A stretch of 60,535 nt of DNA. It comes from Candidatus Cloacimonadota bacterium. Its GTDB lineage: Bacteria > Cloacimonadota > Cloacimonadia > Cloacimonadales > TCS61. Below, piece after piece: positions 1 to 7,547 of this stretch. Under the pieces are notes generated by a model. The model worked only from the letters and a program-made list of their open reading frames with translations. It was not told the DNA's origin and made no database searches. The position numbers and the translations under genes were made by a program. The stretch is from the NCBI GenBank assembly GCA_030600585.1, contig JAUVLU010000011.1:1-60535 (forward strand), in the 5' to 3' direction. Numbering within the stretch: the first letter of the stretch is position 1; the number at the start of each line of letters is the position of its first letter.

Positions 1-1626
1 GATGATGCAATTTCTCAATTCAGACTTGCCGGAAGTATTTTTGAAGGTCATGTAGAACCGGATGTGCCGGGCATTGAATGGGCAAGCGGAAATCTGGGTC
101 AGGGACTTTCTGCCGGATGCGGTTTTGCTCTGGCAAGTAAACTAAAAAACATTGATAATCATACTTTTGTTCTAATGGGAGATGGTGAACAGCAGAAAGG
201 GCAAATAAGTGAAGCGCGCAGATTCGCCGTAAAATATAATTTGAATATCACAGCTTTTATCGATTATAATCAATTACAGATAAGCGGTGACATTAATAAT
301 GTTATGCCTCAAAATATTATGGAAAATTATCTTTCGGACGGCTGGGATGTAATTGAGATCGATGGTCATGACCTGATTGAGATACGAGATGCAATTCTGG
401 ATTCTGTTCAAAATGAAAATCCAACTGTGATAATCGGGCATACAATAATGGGGAAAGGCGTTTCATTTATGGAGAACAAAGAAAAATATCACGGGTCTCC
501 CCTCCCGGAAGAACAACTTGAAAAAGCTCTAAATGAGCTTGGTATAGATAATGATCTTGATAAATATAAAAAACTCAGAAACGAATTTAAAACTTTAGAT
601 TCCACAAAGAATGACAACTATTCCAATACAGATTTTGATATAAATGTTGGCGAACCAATAATATATGAAGATAAAACCGATAACCGCTCTGCCTGGGGAA
701 ATGCAATTGCCGATATTGCTTCCAAAAATAAAAACGCGCTTATCGTTGTTTTCGATTGCGACCTGCAGGGAAGTGTGAAGACCAAAGAATTCGAGTCTGC
801 CTTACCGGAGAACTTCATTCAGGGTGGAATAATGGAACATAACACAGCCGTTGTCGCCGCTGCTATGTCTAAAGAGGGATTACAGGTTTTCTTCCCTGAT
901 TTTGGCGTTTTCGGGGTTGATGAAACTTTTAATCAGCATAGATTGAGTGATATTAATAAAAGCAACTTGAAAATTATTACTACGCATGTTGGCTTGGATG
1001 TCGGAGAAGACGGCAAAACACATCAATGCATAGACTATTTTGGGTTAATGAAAAATCTCTACAATTTTAAAACCATTATTCCGGCTGATCCAAATCAAAC
1101 AGACAGGATCATCCGTTACATTACAGGAAAATACGGAAACTTCCTCATTCCAATGGGACGTTCCAAACTGGAATTGATAAGAAATGATAACGGCGACATA
1201 TATTTTGGAACTGATTACAAATTTGAATACGGCAAAGCAGACCTGCTGAGAGATGGAAAAACGGCTGCACTTTTTGTTATGGGAACACTTACGGGAAGAG
1301 CTATATTAATTGCGGATAAATTAAAAGAGCTGGGAATCTCACTTCAAGTGTGGAATATTTCATGCCCGAATGATCTGGATGAAGATGCGTTAAAACAAGC
1401 TGCAAAAACCGGAACAGTTTTCACTTATGAAGATCATAATGTAAATACCGGTATCGGGAATAGCATTGCAGATAAAATGATGCAGATCGGTTTGCAGTGC
1501 AAATTCATAAAATTTGGTGTTGAGGATTATGCGCTTTCGGGTAATAGTGAAGATGTGTTCAAACATTGCAAATTGGATGTGGATTCTATTATGAAGAGAA
1601 TTGAAAAGGTATTAAAAGAAAATTAA
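1..1626 (+). CDS. tkt: transketolase, 5' end cut by the window
   Basis: Transketolase moves two-carbon ketol units between sugar phosphates using thiamine diphosphate, in the non-oxidative pentose phosphate pathway. The reading frame is open from base 1, so the true start lies upstream. A complete enzyme is about 620-660 residues and 541 are visible, so roughly 100 are missing. Visible landmarks are the cofactor-binding GDGEQQKGQ near visible codon 60, the pyrimidine-domain start (WGNAIADIA) near codon 220, and the GGIMEHN segment carrying the catalytic glutamate near codon 272. The C-terminal domain follows from about codon 400. It is one polypeptide, not the split two-subunit form. A 235-bp AT-rich gap with no clear terminator follows. 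Confidence 0.93.
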   Translation, partial: DDAISQFRLAGSIFEGHVEPDVPGIEWASGNLGQGLSAGCGFALASKLKNIDNHTFVLMGDGEQQKGQISEARRFAVKYNLNITAFIDYNQLQISGDINNVMPQNIMENYLSDGWDVIEIDGHDLIEIRDAILDSVQNENPTVIIGHTIMGKGVSFMENKEKYHGSPLPEEQLEKALNELGIDNDLDKYKKLRNEFKTLDSTKNDNYSNTDFDINVGEPIIYEDKTDNRSAWGNAIADIASKNKNALIVVFDCDLQGSVKTKEFESALPENFIQGGIMEHNTAVVAAAMSKEGLQVFFPDFGVFGVDETFNQHRLSDINKSNLKIITTHVGLDVGEDGKTHQCIDYFGLMKNLYNFKTIIPADPNQTDRIIRYITGKYGNFLIPMGRSKLELIRNDNGDIYFGTDYKFEYGKADLLRDGKTAALFVMGTLTGRAILIADKLKELGISLQVWNISCPNDLDEDALKQAAKTGTVFTYEDHNVNTGIGNSIADKMMQIGLQCKFIKFGVEDYALSGNSEDVFKHCKLDVDSIMKRIEKVLKEN

Positions 1627-1861
1627 GTTCTTATTATTTAGTAGCAGAATTAATTTATTCAATTTGTAGAATCTACTTTATTAGAGTAAATTAGCAGTTA
1701 AGAGAAAATTGATTACATACTGGATTTAGAATAACTATTCACTAAATAAAAACACCAACATATTGAAATAAAGTAAAATATGGATGAAATATCTAAATAA
1801 AAATATTTGACACTTATGGGAATATGAATTGTTTGGTAAAAAAAAAATTAAGGAGACAAGA

Positions 1862-2452
1862 ATGGCTAGATGGTCAAAACAGATTGATAATGTTTTAAAA
1901 TTATCATCAACGAATAAATCTGATGAGAAATTTATAGAATCGTTTAACAGAATTCGAAATCACCTTCCTGTAAACGATCAAGAGAAGAAAGAATTTGATG
2001 AATTTTCACTGGTAACCAGTAGTATGGCTATTTTAATCCATATTGCTAAAGCTGATGGTGTATTAAAAGGCGAAGAGCATGAAAGAATAATTGAAGATTT
2101 GATCTTCCAACTTGAACAACGTCCTTATGAATACGATGAACTTTCTGAAAAGTTTGGTAAATATGAACGTGAAATAATTAGTAATATGTTTGATAAGTTA
2201 TTAATGGATTACGAAAAGGATTTAATTGATCTGGATGAAATAATTCGCATTATAAAAATGATCTATCAGAATAATCTTGAAAAACGCTTCTATCTCATAA
2301 GACTCTGTTTTTACGTAGCTTTTGCTGATTCTGACTATGACAAAAAAGAGCATAACGCAATAAAAGAAATTGCTAATAAACTTGATCTAACTCCGGAAGA
2401 TATAACAAAAATTGAAAAAGAAACCAGGGATGAAGTTATAAATAATAAGTAA
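1862..2452 (+). CDS. TerB-like tellurite-resistance-domain protein
   Basis: An all-helical protein of 196 residues with the two acidic, probably metal-binding TerB signatures. The first is IAKADGVLKGEEHERI in the N-terminal half and the second is FADSDYDKKEHNAIKEIA near the C-terminus. TerB domains occur in stress-response and membrane-associated proteins, and the exact role here is unknown. The ATG at 1862 was chosen because AGGAG lies six bases upstream. A TTG at 1829 would add 11 residues but has no ribosome site. No signal peptide is seen, so it is probably cytoplasmic. It appears monocistronic, ending at a strong hairpin at 2496-2526. Confidence 0.75.
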   Translation: MARWSKQIDNVLKLSSTNKSDEKFIESFNRIRNHLPVNDQEKKEFDEFSLVTSSMAILIHIAKADGVLKGEEHERIIEDLIFQLEQRPYEYDELSEKFGKYEREIISNMFDKLLMDYEKDLIDLDEIIRIIKMIYQNNLEKRFYLIRLCFYVAFADSDYDKKEHNAIKEIANKLDLTPEDITKIEKETRDEVINNK

Positions 2453-2495
2453 CATTAATAATCCGAAACTTTTGTAATTATTTATCAGTAATAAG

Positions 2496-2526
2496 CCATC
2501 TGAAATTTCAGATGGTTTATTTTTTT
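2496..2526 (+). terminator. Rho-independent terminator after the TerB-like gene
   Basis: CCATCTGAAA and TTTCAGATGG form a perfect 20-base palindrome, followed by TTTATTTTTT. It lies 43 bases after the stop codon of the TerB-like gene. Confidence 0.8.
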
Positions 2527-2590
2527 GTGAATTTCCTAAAAATCCTTCCTGAAAATAACAACGTGCAATACTCGTCCAGTCTTCTATAAA

Positions 2591-2615
2591 TCGGCTTTGC
2601 AAAGCAAAACGATGC
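2591..2615. repeat. short dispersed palindromic repeat, copy 1
   Basis: TCGGCTTTGCAAAGCAAAACG with a GCTTTGCAAAGC palindromic core. Related copies lie at 3556-3576, 23484-23504 and 52823-52845. They resemble REP-type elements; the function is unknown. Confidence 0.5.
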
Positions 2616-2667
2616 TTTTTATGCTTCGGATTGGCAGGCAGGATGACACAAGCTCAGGTTAAATAAA

Positions 2668-3372
2668 TTAAAACCCTTCTATTTTAACATTAAATTCTAC
2701 TTTTTCAATTTCTATTTCACTTATCAAATTATTATCACTATCGGTTGAAATAGTATGAATTGGATATTGAATTCCATCTACAGTTTTATAATCAATGTAA
2801 GTACGTATAATTTGTTTCGCATCTATCAGATAGATCATTTGAACGGGAAGTTTTTTTTCAATATCTACAAATAATGTAAGTTTAGAATCGTTCTTTACAA
2901 GTTCAAGTTCATAACATTCTCTTTCCAGAATTGTCTTTTCACCCAAAAGTTTGATCTCATAATCGGTTTTGCTTTGCGCAATTAGGATAAAATTCCTATT
3001 CAAATTACCACTTATCGCGTTGATATATTCTTCCGGTAAATTCTCGTAAAACCCTTGCGGATATTTGAGCCAGCCATTATCGTTATCAATAATAAATTCT
3101 TTATCTTTGAACTTGATACGGAGTTTGCCGGGTAACTGCACTTCCACCTGTACAGGAAATGATATTGTACCAAATTCAATAGGTTGATTTGCCGTACCAT
3201 TCGTGCGTATGGTCTTTATTTGATCTACATTGCCGATACTTCGCACTATCTCATCAAATATTTTGCTGCCCTCAAATTGCTGTTTCTCTCCAAGTTTGTA
3301 TTCTCCAAATTCATCGGAAACCAAAGCAACGGAAATAAGAAATATTATACAAACTAATTTTATAATTTTCAT
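2668..3372 (-). CDS. LolA-like exported outer-membrane lipoprotein-sorting family protein
   Basis: A 234-residue protein with an N-terminal signal peptide (hydrophobic residues 4-18, no lipobox cysteine), so it is probably periplasmic. The rest is the beta-rich pattern of LolA/LolB-like proteins: repeated strands such as VQVEVQLPGKLRIKFKDKEF and a C-terminal half with KLPVQMIYLIDAKQIIRTYIDYKTVDGIQYP. That is the common 'intermediate ... DG ... YP' layout of LolA-like and DUF4292-type proteins, which bind lipid moieties or lipoproteins. The family is inferred from pattern, not from a catalytic motif. AAGGAG lies about 10 bases upstream of the ATG. It is a single gene, with a palindrome (3468-3494) in the upstream gap. 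Confidence 0.6.
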   Translation of the reverse strand: MKIIKLVCIIFLISVALVSDEFGEYKLGEKQQFEGSKIFDEIVRSIGNVDQIKTIRTNGTANQPIEFGTISFPVQVEVQLPGKLRIKFKDKEFIIDNDNGWLKYPQGFYENLPEEYINAISGNLNRNFILIAQSKTDYEIKLLGEKTILERECYELELVKNDSKLTLFVDIEKKLPVQMIYLIDAKQIIRTYIDYKTVDGIQYPIHTISTDSDNNLISEIEIEKVEFNVKIEGF

Positions 3373-3467
3373 TCTAATCTAACTCCTTCGACTGGAATAC
3401 AAAAAATGAATGGATTTTTTTGTCAAATAATTAAAACAGGGCTGTTATGCTAAATGGCTGTCTTTTG

Positions 3468-3494
3468 CAGTATGTGCAAAATTTGCACATACTG
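3468..3494. promoter_or_regulatory. 27-bp palindrome upstream of the LolA-like gene
   Basis: CAGTATGTGCAAA, a central A, then TTTGCACATACTG: perfect 13-base arms. It lies 96 bases before the start codon of the minus-strand LolA-like gene, with no U-tract, so an operator is more likely than a terminator. The binding protein is unknown. Confidence 0.4.
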
Positions 3495-3555
3495 AATATT
3501 CATCAAGTTCAACTTTCGAATGTGGCTCCCAACTTCCGAATGCTTCAACAAAGAG

Positions 3556-3576
3556 TCGGCTTGCGAAGCAAACGAT
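3556..3576. repeat. short dispersed palindromic repeat, copy 2
   Basis: TCGGCTTGCGAAGCAAACGAT, a variant of the element at 2591-2615. It lies in the 485-bp gene-free stretch 3373-3857, which otherwise holds the palindrome at 3468-3494 and an attC-like element at 3700-3830. The ORF on the other strand here is not credible. Confidence 0.45.
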
Positions 3577-3699
3577 CTCCACTCATTCATCTTAACTTTG
3601 TCGAATCTTCGGAATGTTGACTTCTTGAATCTTCAGCTTCTGATTTCAAAAAACAATCGGATGACCTTTGGACAATCCGATGTTTTCCCAACTTCTCAC

Positions 3700-3830
3700 G
3701 AAAGCTTTCGGGACGCCCTGACAGACCGACCAAAGTTTGAATCCGGCGTGTTTACTCCGGCTTTTGACGGATGCCAGATTCAGACGGAAAAAATAACGAG
3801 ACTGAATCGCAGGTGCTTTTTTTATGTAGC
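3700..3830 (-). other. attC-like recombination site A2, end of the two-gene cassette
   Basis: Read on the minus strand it starts with GCTACATAA, the exact complement of TTATGTAGC that begins this cassette at about 5540. This gives the R''/R' pairing expected of an integron cassette. AAAAAGCACCTGC follows, shared with element A1. Further on are GATTCAGTCT and TTTGGTCGGTCTG, and the GATTC...GAATC stem tracts shared with A1 and B1. The left limit is approximate because the downstream core site is not clear. Recombination activity is inferred. Confidence 0.5.
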
Positions 3831-3857
3831 ATAAAACTATTGCAAAAGAAATAAAAA

Positions 3858-5009
3858 CTAATTATTTAAACCAATTTTGGATTCATTGACATCATTTATA
3901 GTTGGTTTTCCAATTTTAAATAAATTGGCTTCTATATTTTTAGTTTCTGTTAACCAAGTTTCTAATTCCTGAGATTTAAGATTACGTTTTATCATTAGAA
4001 GTATAAAACCAATAAAAAAGCCAACAGCAGTTACATTATATATTGGGAATTCTCCTTCACCAAGAATTGAAGAAGCAATAATTAAAACAATAACTGAAAC
4101 AATCATTAAACCACATCCAAACCCACCTAAATCTTTTGAGGTCTTAAATGCTTTCTCGATAAGTTCATTTGTAATTTTGCCAAAATAGGATTTAATTTCT
4201 GAATATAATGATGAAAATTCATTATAAAACTTCGAATTAGATAAACCAATTAGTTCGCTAAATATCAATATTTTTTCAAATTCTGGAATAATACATTGAT
4301 TGTTTATGAAGTTTATCAGTTTGTTATTATCTAGAACGATAGTATTAATTTTTTTTTCAAAAGAGAGAAGTAAATTATTATATTCAATTAAAATAATATT
4401 ATGTATCGACTCTAACCATGTTTTTACAGCATTATCAATAAAAGCAATAATGTCCGGAGAGACACTTTTTTTCATTTCTATTAATGATTTAGCTAATGGT
4501 AATGTTTGTTCTATGATTTTGTAATTTTTATCAAAGATTTTGTTTTTAACATTTTCGTCATAATGTTTGAAACGATTTTCAGCAATTGGAATTATTGCAT
4601 CTTCTGTAAGCCATTTGCCTATTGAAATAAAAGTTGATAGAAGGTTGTCTGTTCCAATATTTTGTGAAAATTTAATGATTGCAATTGATTCAAAAATTGA
4701 TTTTATCTCTATATTTGTTTCAATCAGGTCGGAAGATAAGGATAAACATTTTTTCATTGATTTAATTGAATTTCCTAAGAAGTCTTCTTTTTTGTCCATT
4801 AATTGTAATTCAGAAATAGCTTTAATTAACCAACCAACAGGAGCTTTAGAATTTAACTTTATTGTCTCTTCTGAAAGAGCTAAAGTTTTTTCAAAATTGT
4901 CATTTTCTAGTTCAACAGATATTAAATCACATATAGAATTGATTTCATCTCTTTCACCTATTTGTAGTAAATCTTTCTTAAATAAATATTGAGCAATATT
5001 AGAATTCAT
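3858..5009 (-). CDS. helical membrane protein of unknown function (cassette A2, gene 2)
   Basis: Not recognised as a named family. The 383-residue protein has a mostly helical, TPR-like N-terminal two thirds (for example EKTLALSEETIKLNSKAPVGWLIKAISELQL). Two hydrophobic helices follow near residues 300-320 and 330-348, then a short charged tail, so it is probably anchored in the inner membrane with a large soluble domain. The start at 5009 was chosen because TTAGGAGGAATT precedes that ATG; an upstream start at 5051 would lack a ribosome site. It overlaps the nuclease-like gene by 11 bases, which suggests translational coupling. Together the two genes fill one integron-like cassette. A nuclease plus a membrane protein suggests a defence or toxin role, which is inference only. 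Confidence 0.6.
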   Translation of the reverse strand: MNSNIAQYLFKKDLLQIGERDEINSICDLISVELENDNFEKTLALSEETIKLNSKAPVGWLIKAISELQLMDKKEDFLGNSIKSMKKCLSLSSDLIETNIEIKSIFESIAIIKFSQNIGTDNLLSTFISIGKWLTEDAIIPIAENRFKHYDENVKNKIFDKNYKIIEQTLPLAKSLIEMKKSVSPDIIAFIDNAVKTWLESIHNIILIEYNNLLLSFEKKINTIVLDNNKLINFINNQCIIPEFEKILIFSELIGLSNSKFYNEFSSLYSEIKSYFGKITNELIEKAFKTSKDLGGFGCGLMIVSVIVLIIASSILGEGEFPIYNVTAVGFFIGFILLMIKRNLKSQELETWLTETKNIEANLFKIGKPTINDVNESKIGLNN

Positions 5010-5508
5010 AATTCCTCCTAATTTTAGAGAATTTACCAATATAAAGAACACCCTTTAATAACTCATTAAAGTGTATCTCGATTTGTTCAAATTTTTCAAA
5101 ATACATTTTAATTTCATTTATATGATTGTCATATGTAGAATTGTTTATAATTTTTGGATATACTATTAATATGATGACATTATTATTTAATTTTGAGTTT
5201 TTTATTAGTTCCCTTTTTTCAATTGAACGTTTTAGATCACAAATATTTGTAGGTACCTGATTATTTGTTTCAGAAGTTAATACTTTCAATTCAATTGCCC
5301 AATCACCAACAACAATATCGACATCATTATGTTTTTCAGGAATTACATTTTCATTATTCATAATCGTTTTCAATAAACCTACAATTTCAACTTGTAACCA
5401 ACCTTCAAACCGAGACCTTTGATTGGTATATGATTCTATACCTCTGTGTTTTTCAATTTTTGGAATTATGCTTTTTCTTATCGCTTCAACTAAAACCGAA
5501 AAATTCAT
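4999..5508 (-). CDS. PD-(D/E)XK nuclease-like protein (cassette A2, gene 1)
   Basis: A 169-residue protein with a likely PD-(D/E)XK core. An early glutamate-bearing helix (RFEGWLQVEIVGLL) is followed by VDIVVGDWAIELKV, giving the D...(E)xK arrangement near residues 63-75, then predicted strands such as NVIILIVYP. This suggests a metal-dependent DNA or RNA nuclease, but the target is unknown. GGAGG lies seven bases before the ATG. The gene begins only about 30 bases after the cassette start (core site TTATGTAGC) and is coupled by an 11-base overlap to the membrane-protein gene. It has no promoter of its own that I can see, as is usual for integron cassettes. Confidence 0.6.
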   Translation of the reverse strand: MNFSVLVEAIRKSIIPKIEKHRGIESYTNQRSRFEGWLQVEIVGLLKTIMNNENVIPEKHNDVDIVVGDWAIELKVLTSETNNQVPTNICDLKRSIEKRELIKNSKLNNNVIILIVYPKIINNSTYDNHINEIKMYFEKFEQIEIHFNELLKGVLYIGKFSKIRRNYEF

Positions 5509-5532
5509 TTCAAAACCTCCTTTATTTTTATG

Positions 5533-5668
5533 CTACATAATGTGTGGCGTGTGCGGCGGGAATCCGGCAGCTGCCGGATCACGACCAAACAAACCGACCA
5601 AACCTGAATCGGAACGATTCAGACGAAAGCGGACTGCCAACCCAACTGCAGGTGCTTTTGTTAGTGGC
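5533..5668 (-). other. attC-like recombination site A1 between the two cassettes
   Basis: On the minus strand it starts with GCCACTAACAAAAGCACCTG (R'' complementary to TTAGTGGC, the start of the same cassette at about 6686). It ends with GCCACACATTATGTAGC, where TTATGTAGC begins the next cassette. In the middle is TGAATCGTTCCGATTCA (5605-5621), a 7-bp stem also present in element B1. At about 136 bp it is close to Vibrio-type attC (VCR) length. Site function is inferred from layout. Confidence 0.6.
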
Positions 5669-5672
5669 AAAT

Positions 5673-6665
5673 CTACTCCATTAATCTTTTTGTAAATTCT
5701 TTAAATGTGACACATCTATTGGGAGGAATCATTGCAGAAATCCATCCTTTTCCTCTTCCTTTTTTTATTGTTCCATCTTTTAATAAATTTTTATTTAACC
5801 TCAAAGGTTTATCGAGAAAATAATATGTGAAAACTTCATTTGAATCTTGATCATTAGATTCTACTCCAGAAATCCAATTATTTACAATTTGTTTATCTTT
5901 ACAAAAACTTAGAAGGTCACTTTCGAAATTTCTTATGTCTTTTGGGCTTAAAGTTAAAATACCCAGAATTTTTGATAGATAACTAATCCCAAGACCTTCT
6001 TCTTGTTTAGCATTATTTGTAAAGTATGGAGCAAAATATAGAGGACTACCAAAGGTTTGATTTCTTCTATAAATTCGATACTTTTTAAATCTTTCTATTT
6101 CGTTAGAATCCGAAACATCTTGTACTAAAATTTCTTTTTGCTCAGTCATTTTAAAACTCCTTATAATATATTTTAAAAATTCATTTATAATTTCATCATC
6201 ATAAAACTCACGATTATCAAATAAAGTAATTATATCAAACCAGCTTAAATGTAAAATTTGAATGTTATCTGTTACAAGCTTATTTGTGTCTCTTTTTTGA
6301 GTTATAAAACATAAGATATTTTTTGTGCAATTAGAATCGAATGCTGTTAAATATTGAGTCCTTTGTTCTTTTATTTTATTATTTCTAACTTTAGATTCAA
6401 TAATTATGTGAAAATAAGTTGAATATTTTATTTCAATATCTGTTCGTCCTTCTTTTCTACTTTTCTCTGTTAAAATATCAATTTCTTTGAAATTATTCAT
6501 CGTATTTTTATATGGTAAACCAATGCTTTGCAAAAATTGGAAAAGAGCTTTAGAGTTATTACCAATAATATATGCAAAAGCTTTAGAAAGTGCTGCTTCA
6601 TCGTTACCAAGTAAATCAAATCTATTCAGTATTGAATATGGATGACCAGATTTTTTTATCAACAA
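5673..6665 (-). CDS. PD-(D/E)XK nuclease superfamily protein (cassette A1)
   Basis: A 330-residue protein with a PD-(D/E)XK core in its N-terminal third. EIDILTEK is followed by GRTDIEI and then FHIIIESKV, supplying the catalytic Asp and the E-x-K pair near residues 75-93. YLTAFD and ILCFITQKRD fit the following helix and strand of the PDDEXK fold. The C-terminal half is unassigned. The start is TTG at 6665 (a second TTG follows) with GGAG six bases upstream; no ATG fits. The gene fills the cassette: its start lies 21 bases after TTAGTGGC and its stop lies five bases before the complementary GCCACTAAC. A defence role is plausible but unproven. Confidence 0.65.
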   Translation of the reverse strand: MLIKKSGHPYSILNRFDLLGNDEAALSKAFAYIIGNNSKALFQFLQSIGLPYKNTMNNFKEIDILTEKSRKEGRTDIEIKYSTYFHIIIESKVRNNKIKEQRTQYLTAFDSNCTKNILCFITQKRDTNKLVTDNIQILHLSWFDIITLFDNREFYDDEIINEFLKYIIRSFKMTEQKEILVQDVSDSNEIERFKKYRIYRRNQTFGSPLYFAPYFTNNAKQEEGLGISYLSKILGILTLSPKDIRNFESDLLSFCKDKQIVNNWISGVESNDQDSNEVFTYYFLDKPLRLNKNLLKDGTIKKGRGKGWISAMIPPNRCVTFKEFTKRLME

Positions 6666-6678
6666 TTTTCACTCCTTT

Positions 6679-6786
6679 GCCACTAACATCTGCACGCCAC
6701 GTCCACCGAAATGGTATACATAACCAACTTATAGATATGATAAAAATAGGTATACAATAACTTTTTTGTAAGTTATTGTATACCAT
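6679..6786 (-). other. attI-like junction and identical block, copy A
   Basis: Bases 6703-6786 are identical to 49925-50008. On the minus strand the block holds a hairpin (6749-6784; arms GGTATACAATAACTT, followed by TATTTTTATC) that could terminate the recombinase transcript. It then has a further GGTATAC-type half repeat (6714-6720) and CACGTCC-type sequence leading to GATGTTAGTGGC, where the first cassette starts. The position between a recombinase 3' end and the first cassette suggests an attI site. This is inference; no cleavage evidence exists. Confidence 0.5.
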
Positions 6787-6981
6787 TCAATCATCAATCT
6801 CGATATCCAAATTATCAAGTGGATTCTTAATTTTACTGAGTCCTCTTTTCGTTATATGTGTATAAATCTCTGTTGTCTGCCCCGTAGTTTTGAAAAAATG
6901 TATCGGGGTTTTAGAACTGTTATGTCCAAGAATTTTCTGAATATATCTCAAGTTTCCTCTCCTAAATTCTAATGTTTCAAG
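6787..6981 (-). pseudogene. C-terminal relic of an IntI-like tyrosine recombinase, copy A
   Basis: The minus-strand frame reads ETLEFRRGNLRYIQKILGHN, then SSKT, an extra PIHFFKTTGQT, then TEIYTHITKRGLSKIKNPLD and NLDIEIDD before TGA. LGHxSSKT, TEIYTH (tyrosine nucleophile) and KIKNPLDNL match the C-terminal box of tyrosine recombinases. The R/K-[SN]-PLD-[NR]-L ending is seen in integron integrases. The frame is closed upstream by TAA at 6982-6984, and the rest of the enzyme is missing. Eleven codons interrupt the usual SSKT-TEIYTH junction, and the same insert occurs in copy B. It is dead as an enzyme. Confidence 0.65.
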
Positions 6982-7547
6982 TTAATTATTAAAATCAAAA
7001 CCGAATTTGATAAAATGATAGTTAGGTGTCAATTAGAAAATAATTCTGAGTTTCGACTCGAAAGAGAAACGTCGAGTCGAAGCGGTGCAATTAGCCATTG
7101 TTAGGTTCAAGACAATCCGTCAAATGCCGGAGGAACGAGTAAAAATAAAATCTGAGATTCTTCCGTCTTCGTCCCGATTTTCGGGACTACGCCGCGACAA
7201 GTCGTCGAATGTCTATGTATGTTCATCCTCAGACTGTGTCCGGCTTTTGACGGAAAGACAGATTTATTTTTCATTCTCAAATCGTATATCGAAAATCTCA
7301 AATCAATTCTTTCTGCGGCTTCTAATGCCTGCCCGCCTCTGGCGTGGCTCCCTCTTTTGTTTTTGAAGAGAGGGAAAGCAGGGTGAGTTAATTCTTTCAG
7401 CGGCATCTTATGTTATTATGAGTCAGGTTTACTTTCCCGCCACGGAGTGTCGGGCTACTGCGTTCACCTTTCTTTGCGTACTTAGCGTCTTTGCGGTGAG
7501 TTATCATTATTCTTGACGCTATCCACGTCATTTTCAAATTGCAATTT
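6982..7547. other. gene-free, repeat-rich stretch before mfd
   Basis: No credible gene. About the first 60 bases stay similar to 50205-50260, including AAAATCAAAACCGAATTTG and GGTGTCAATTAGAAA. Further similar pieces shared with the region upstream of 50485 are GAGAGGGAAAGCAGGGTGAG near 7368 and TTTCTTTGCGTACTTAGCG near 7471. So the duplicated region extends well beyond the recombinase relic. TCCGGCTTTTGACGGA near 7240 also occurs near 3763. A weak TTGACG (7513) could belong to an mfd promoter. Confidence 0.45.

Noticed and set aside
1829-1861. TTG start giving an 11-residue longer TerB-like protein
   Set aside because: It would place the AGGAG ribosome site inside the coding region; the ATG at 1862 is better.
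3520-3834. Open frame of 104 codons on the plus strand
   Set aside because: It lies across the attC-like element and a dispersed repeat, has no ribosome site, and its translation resembles no protein.
4567-4992. 141-codon frame antisense to the cassette A2 membrane protein
   Set aside because: Composition is serine/isoleucine-rich as expected for the reverse of a coding strand, with no ribosome site.
7085-7406. Two overlapping open frames, one on each strand
   Set aside because: They lie in the repeat-rich gap before mfd, with low-quality protein composition and no ribosome sites.
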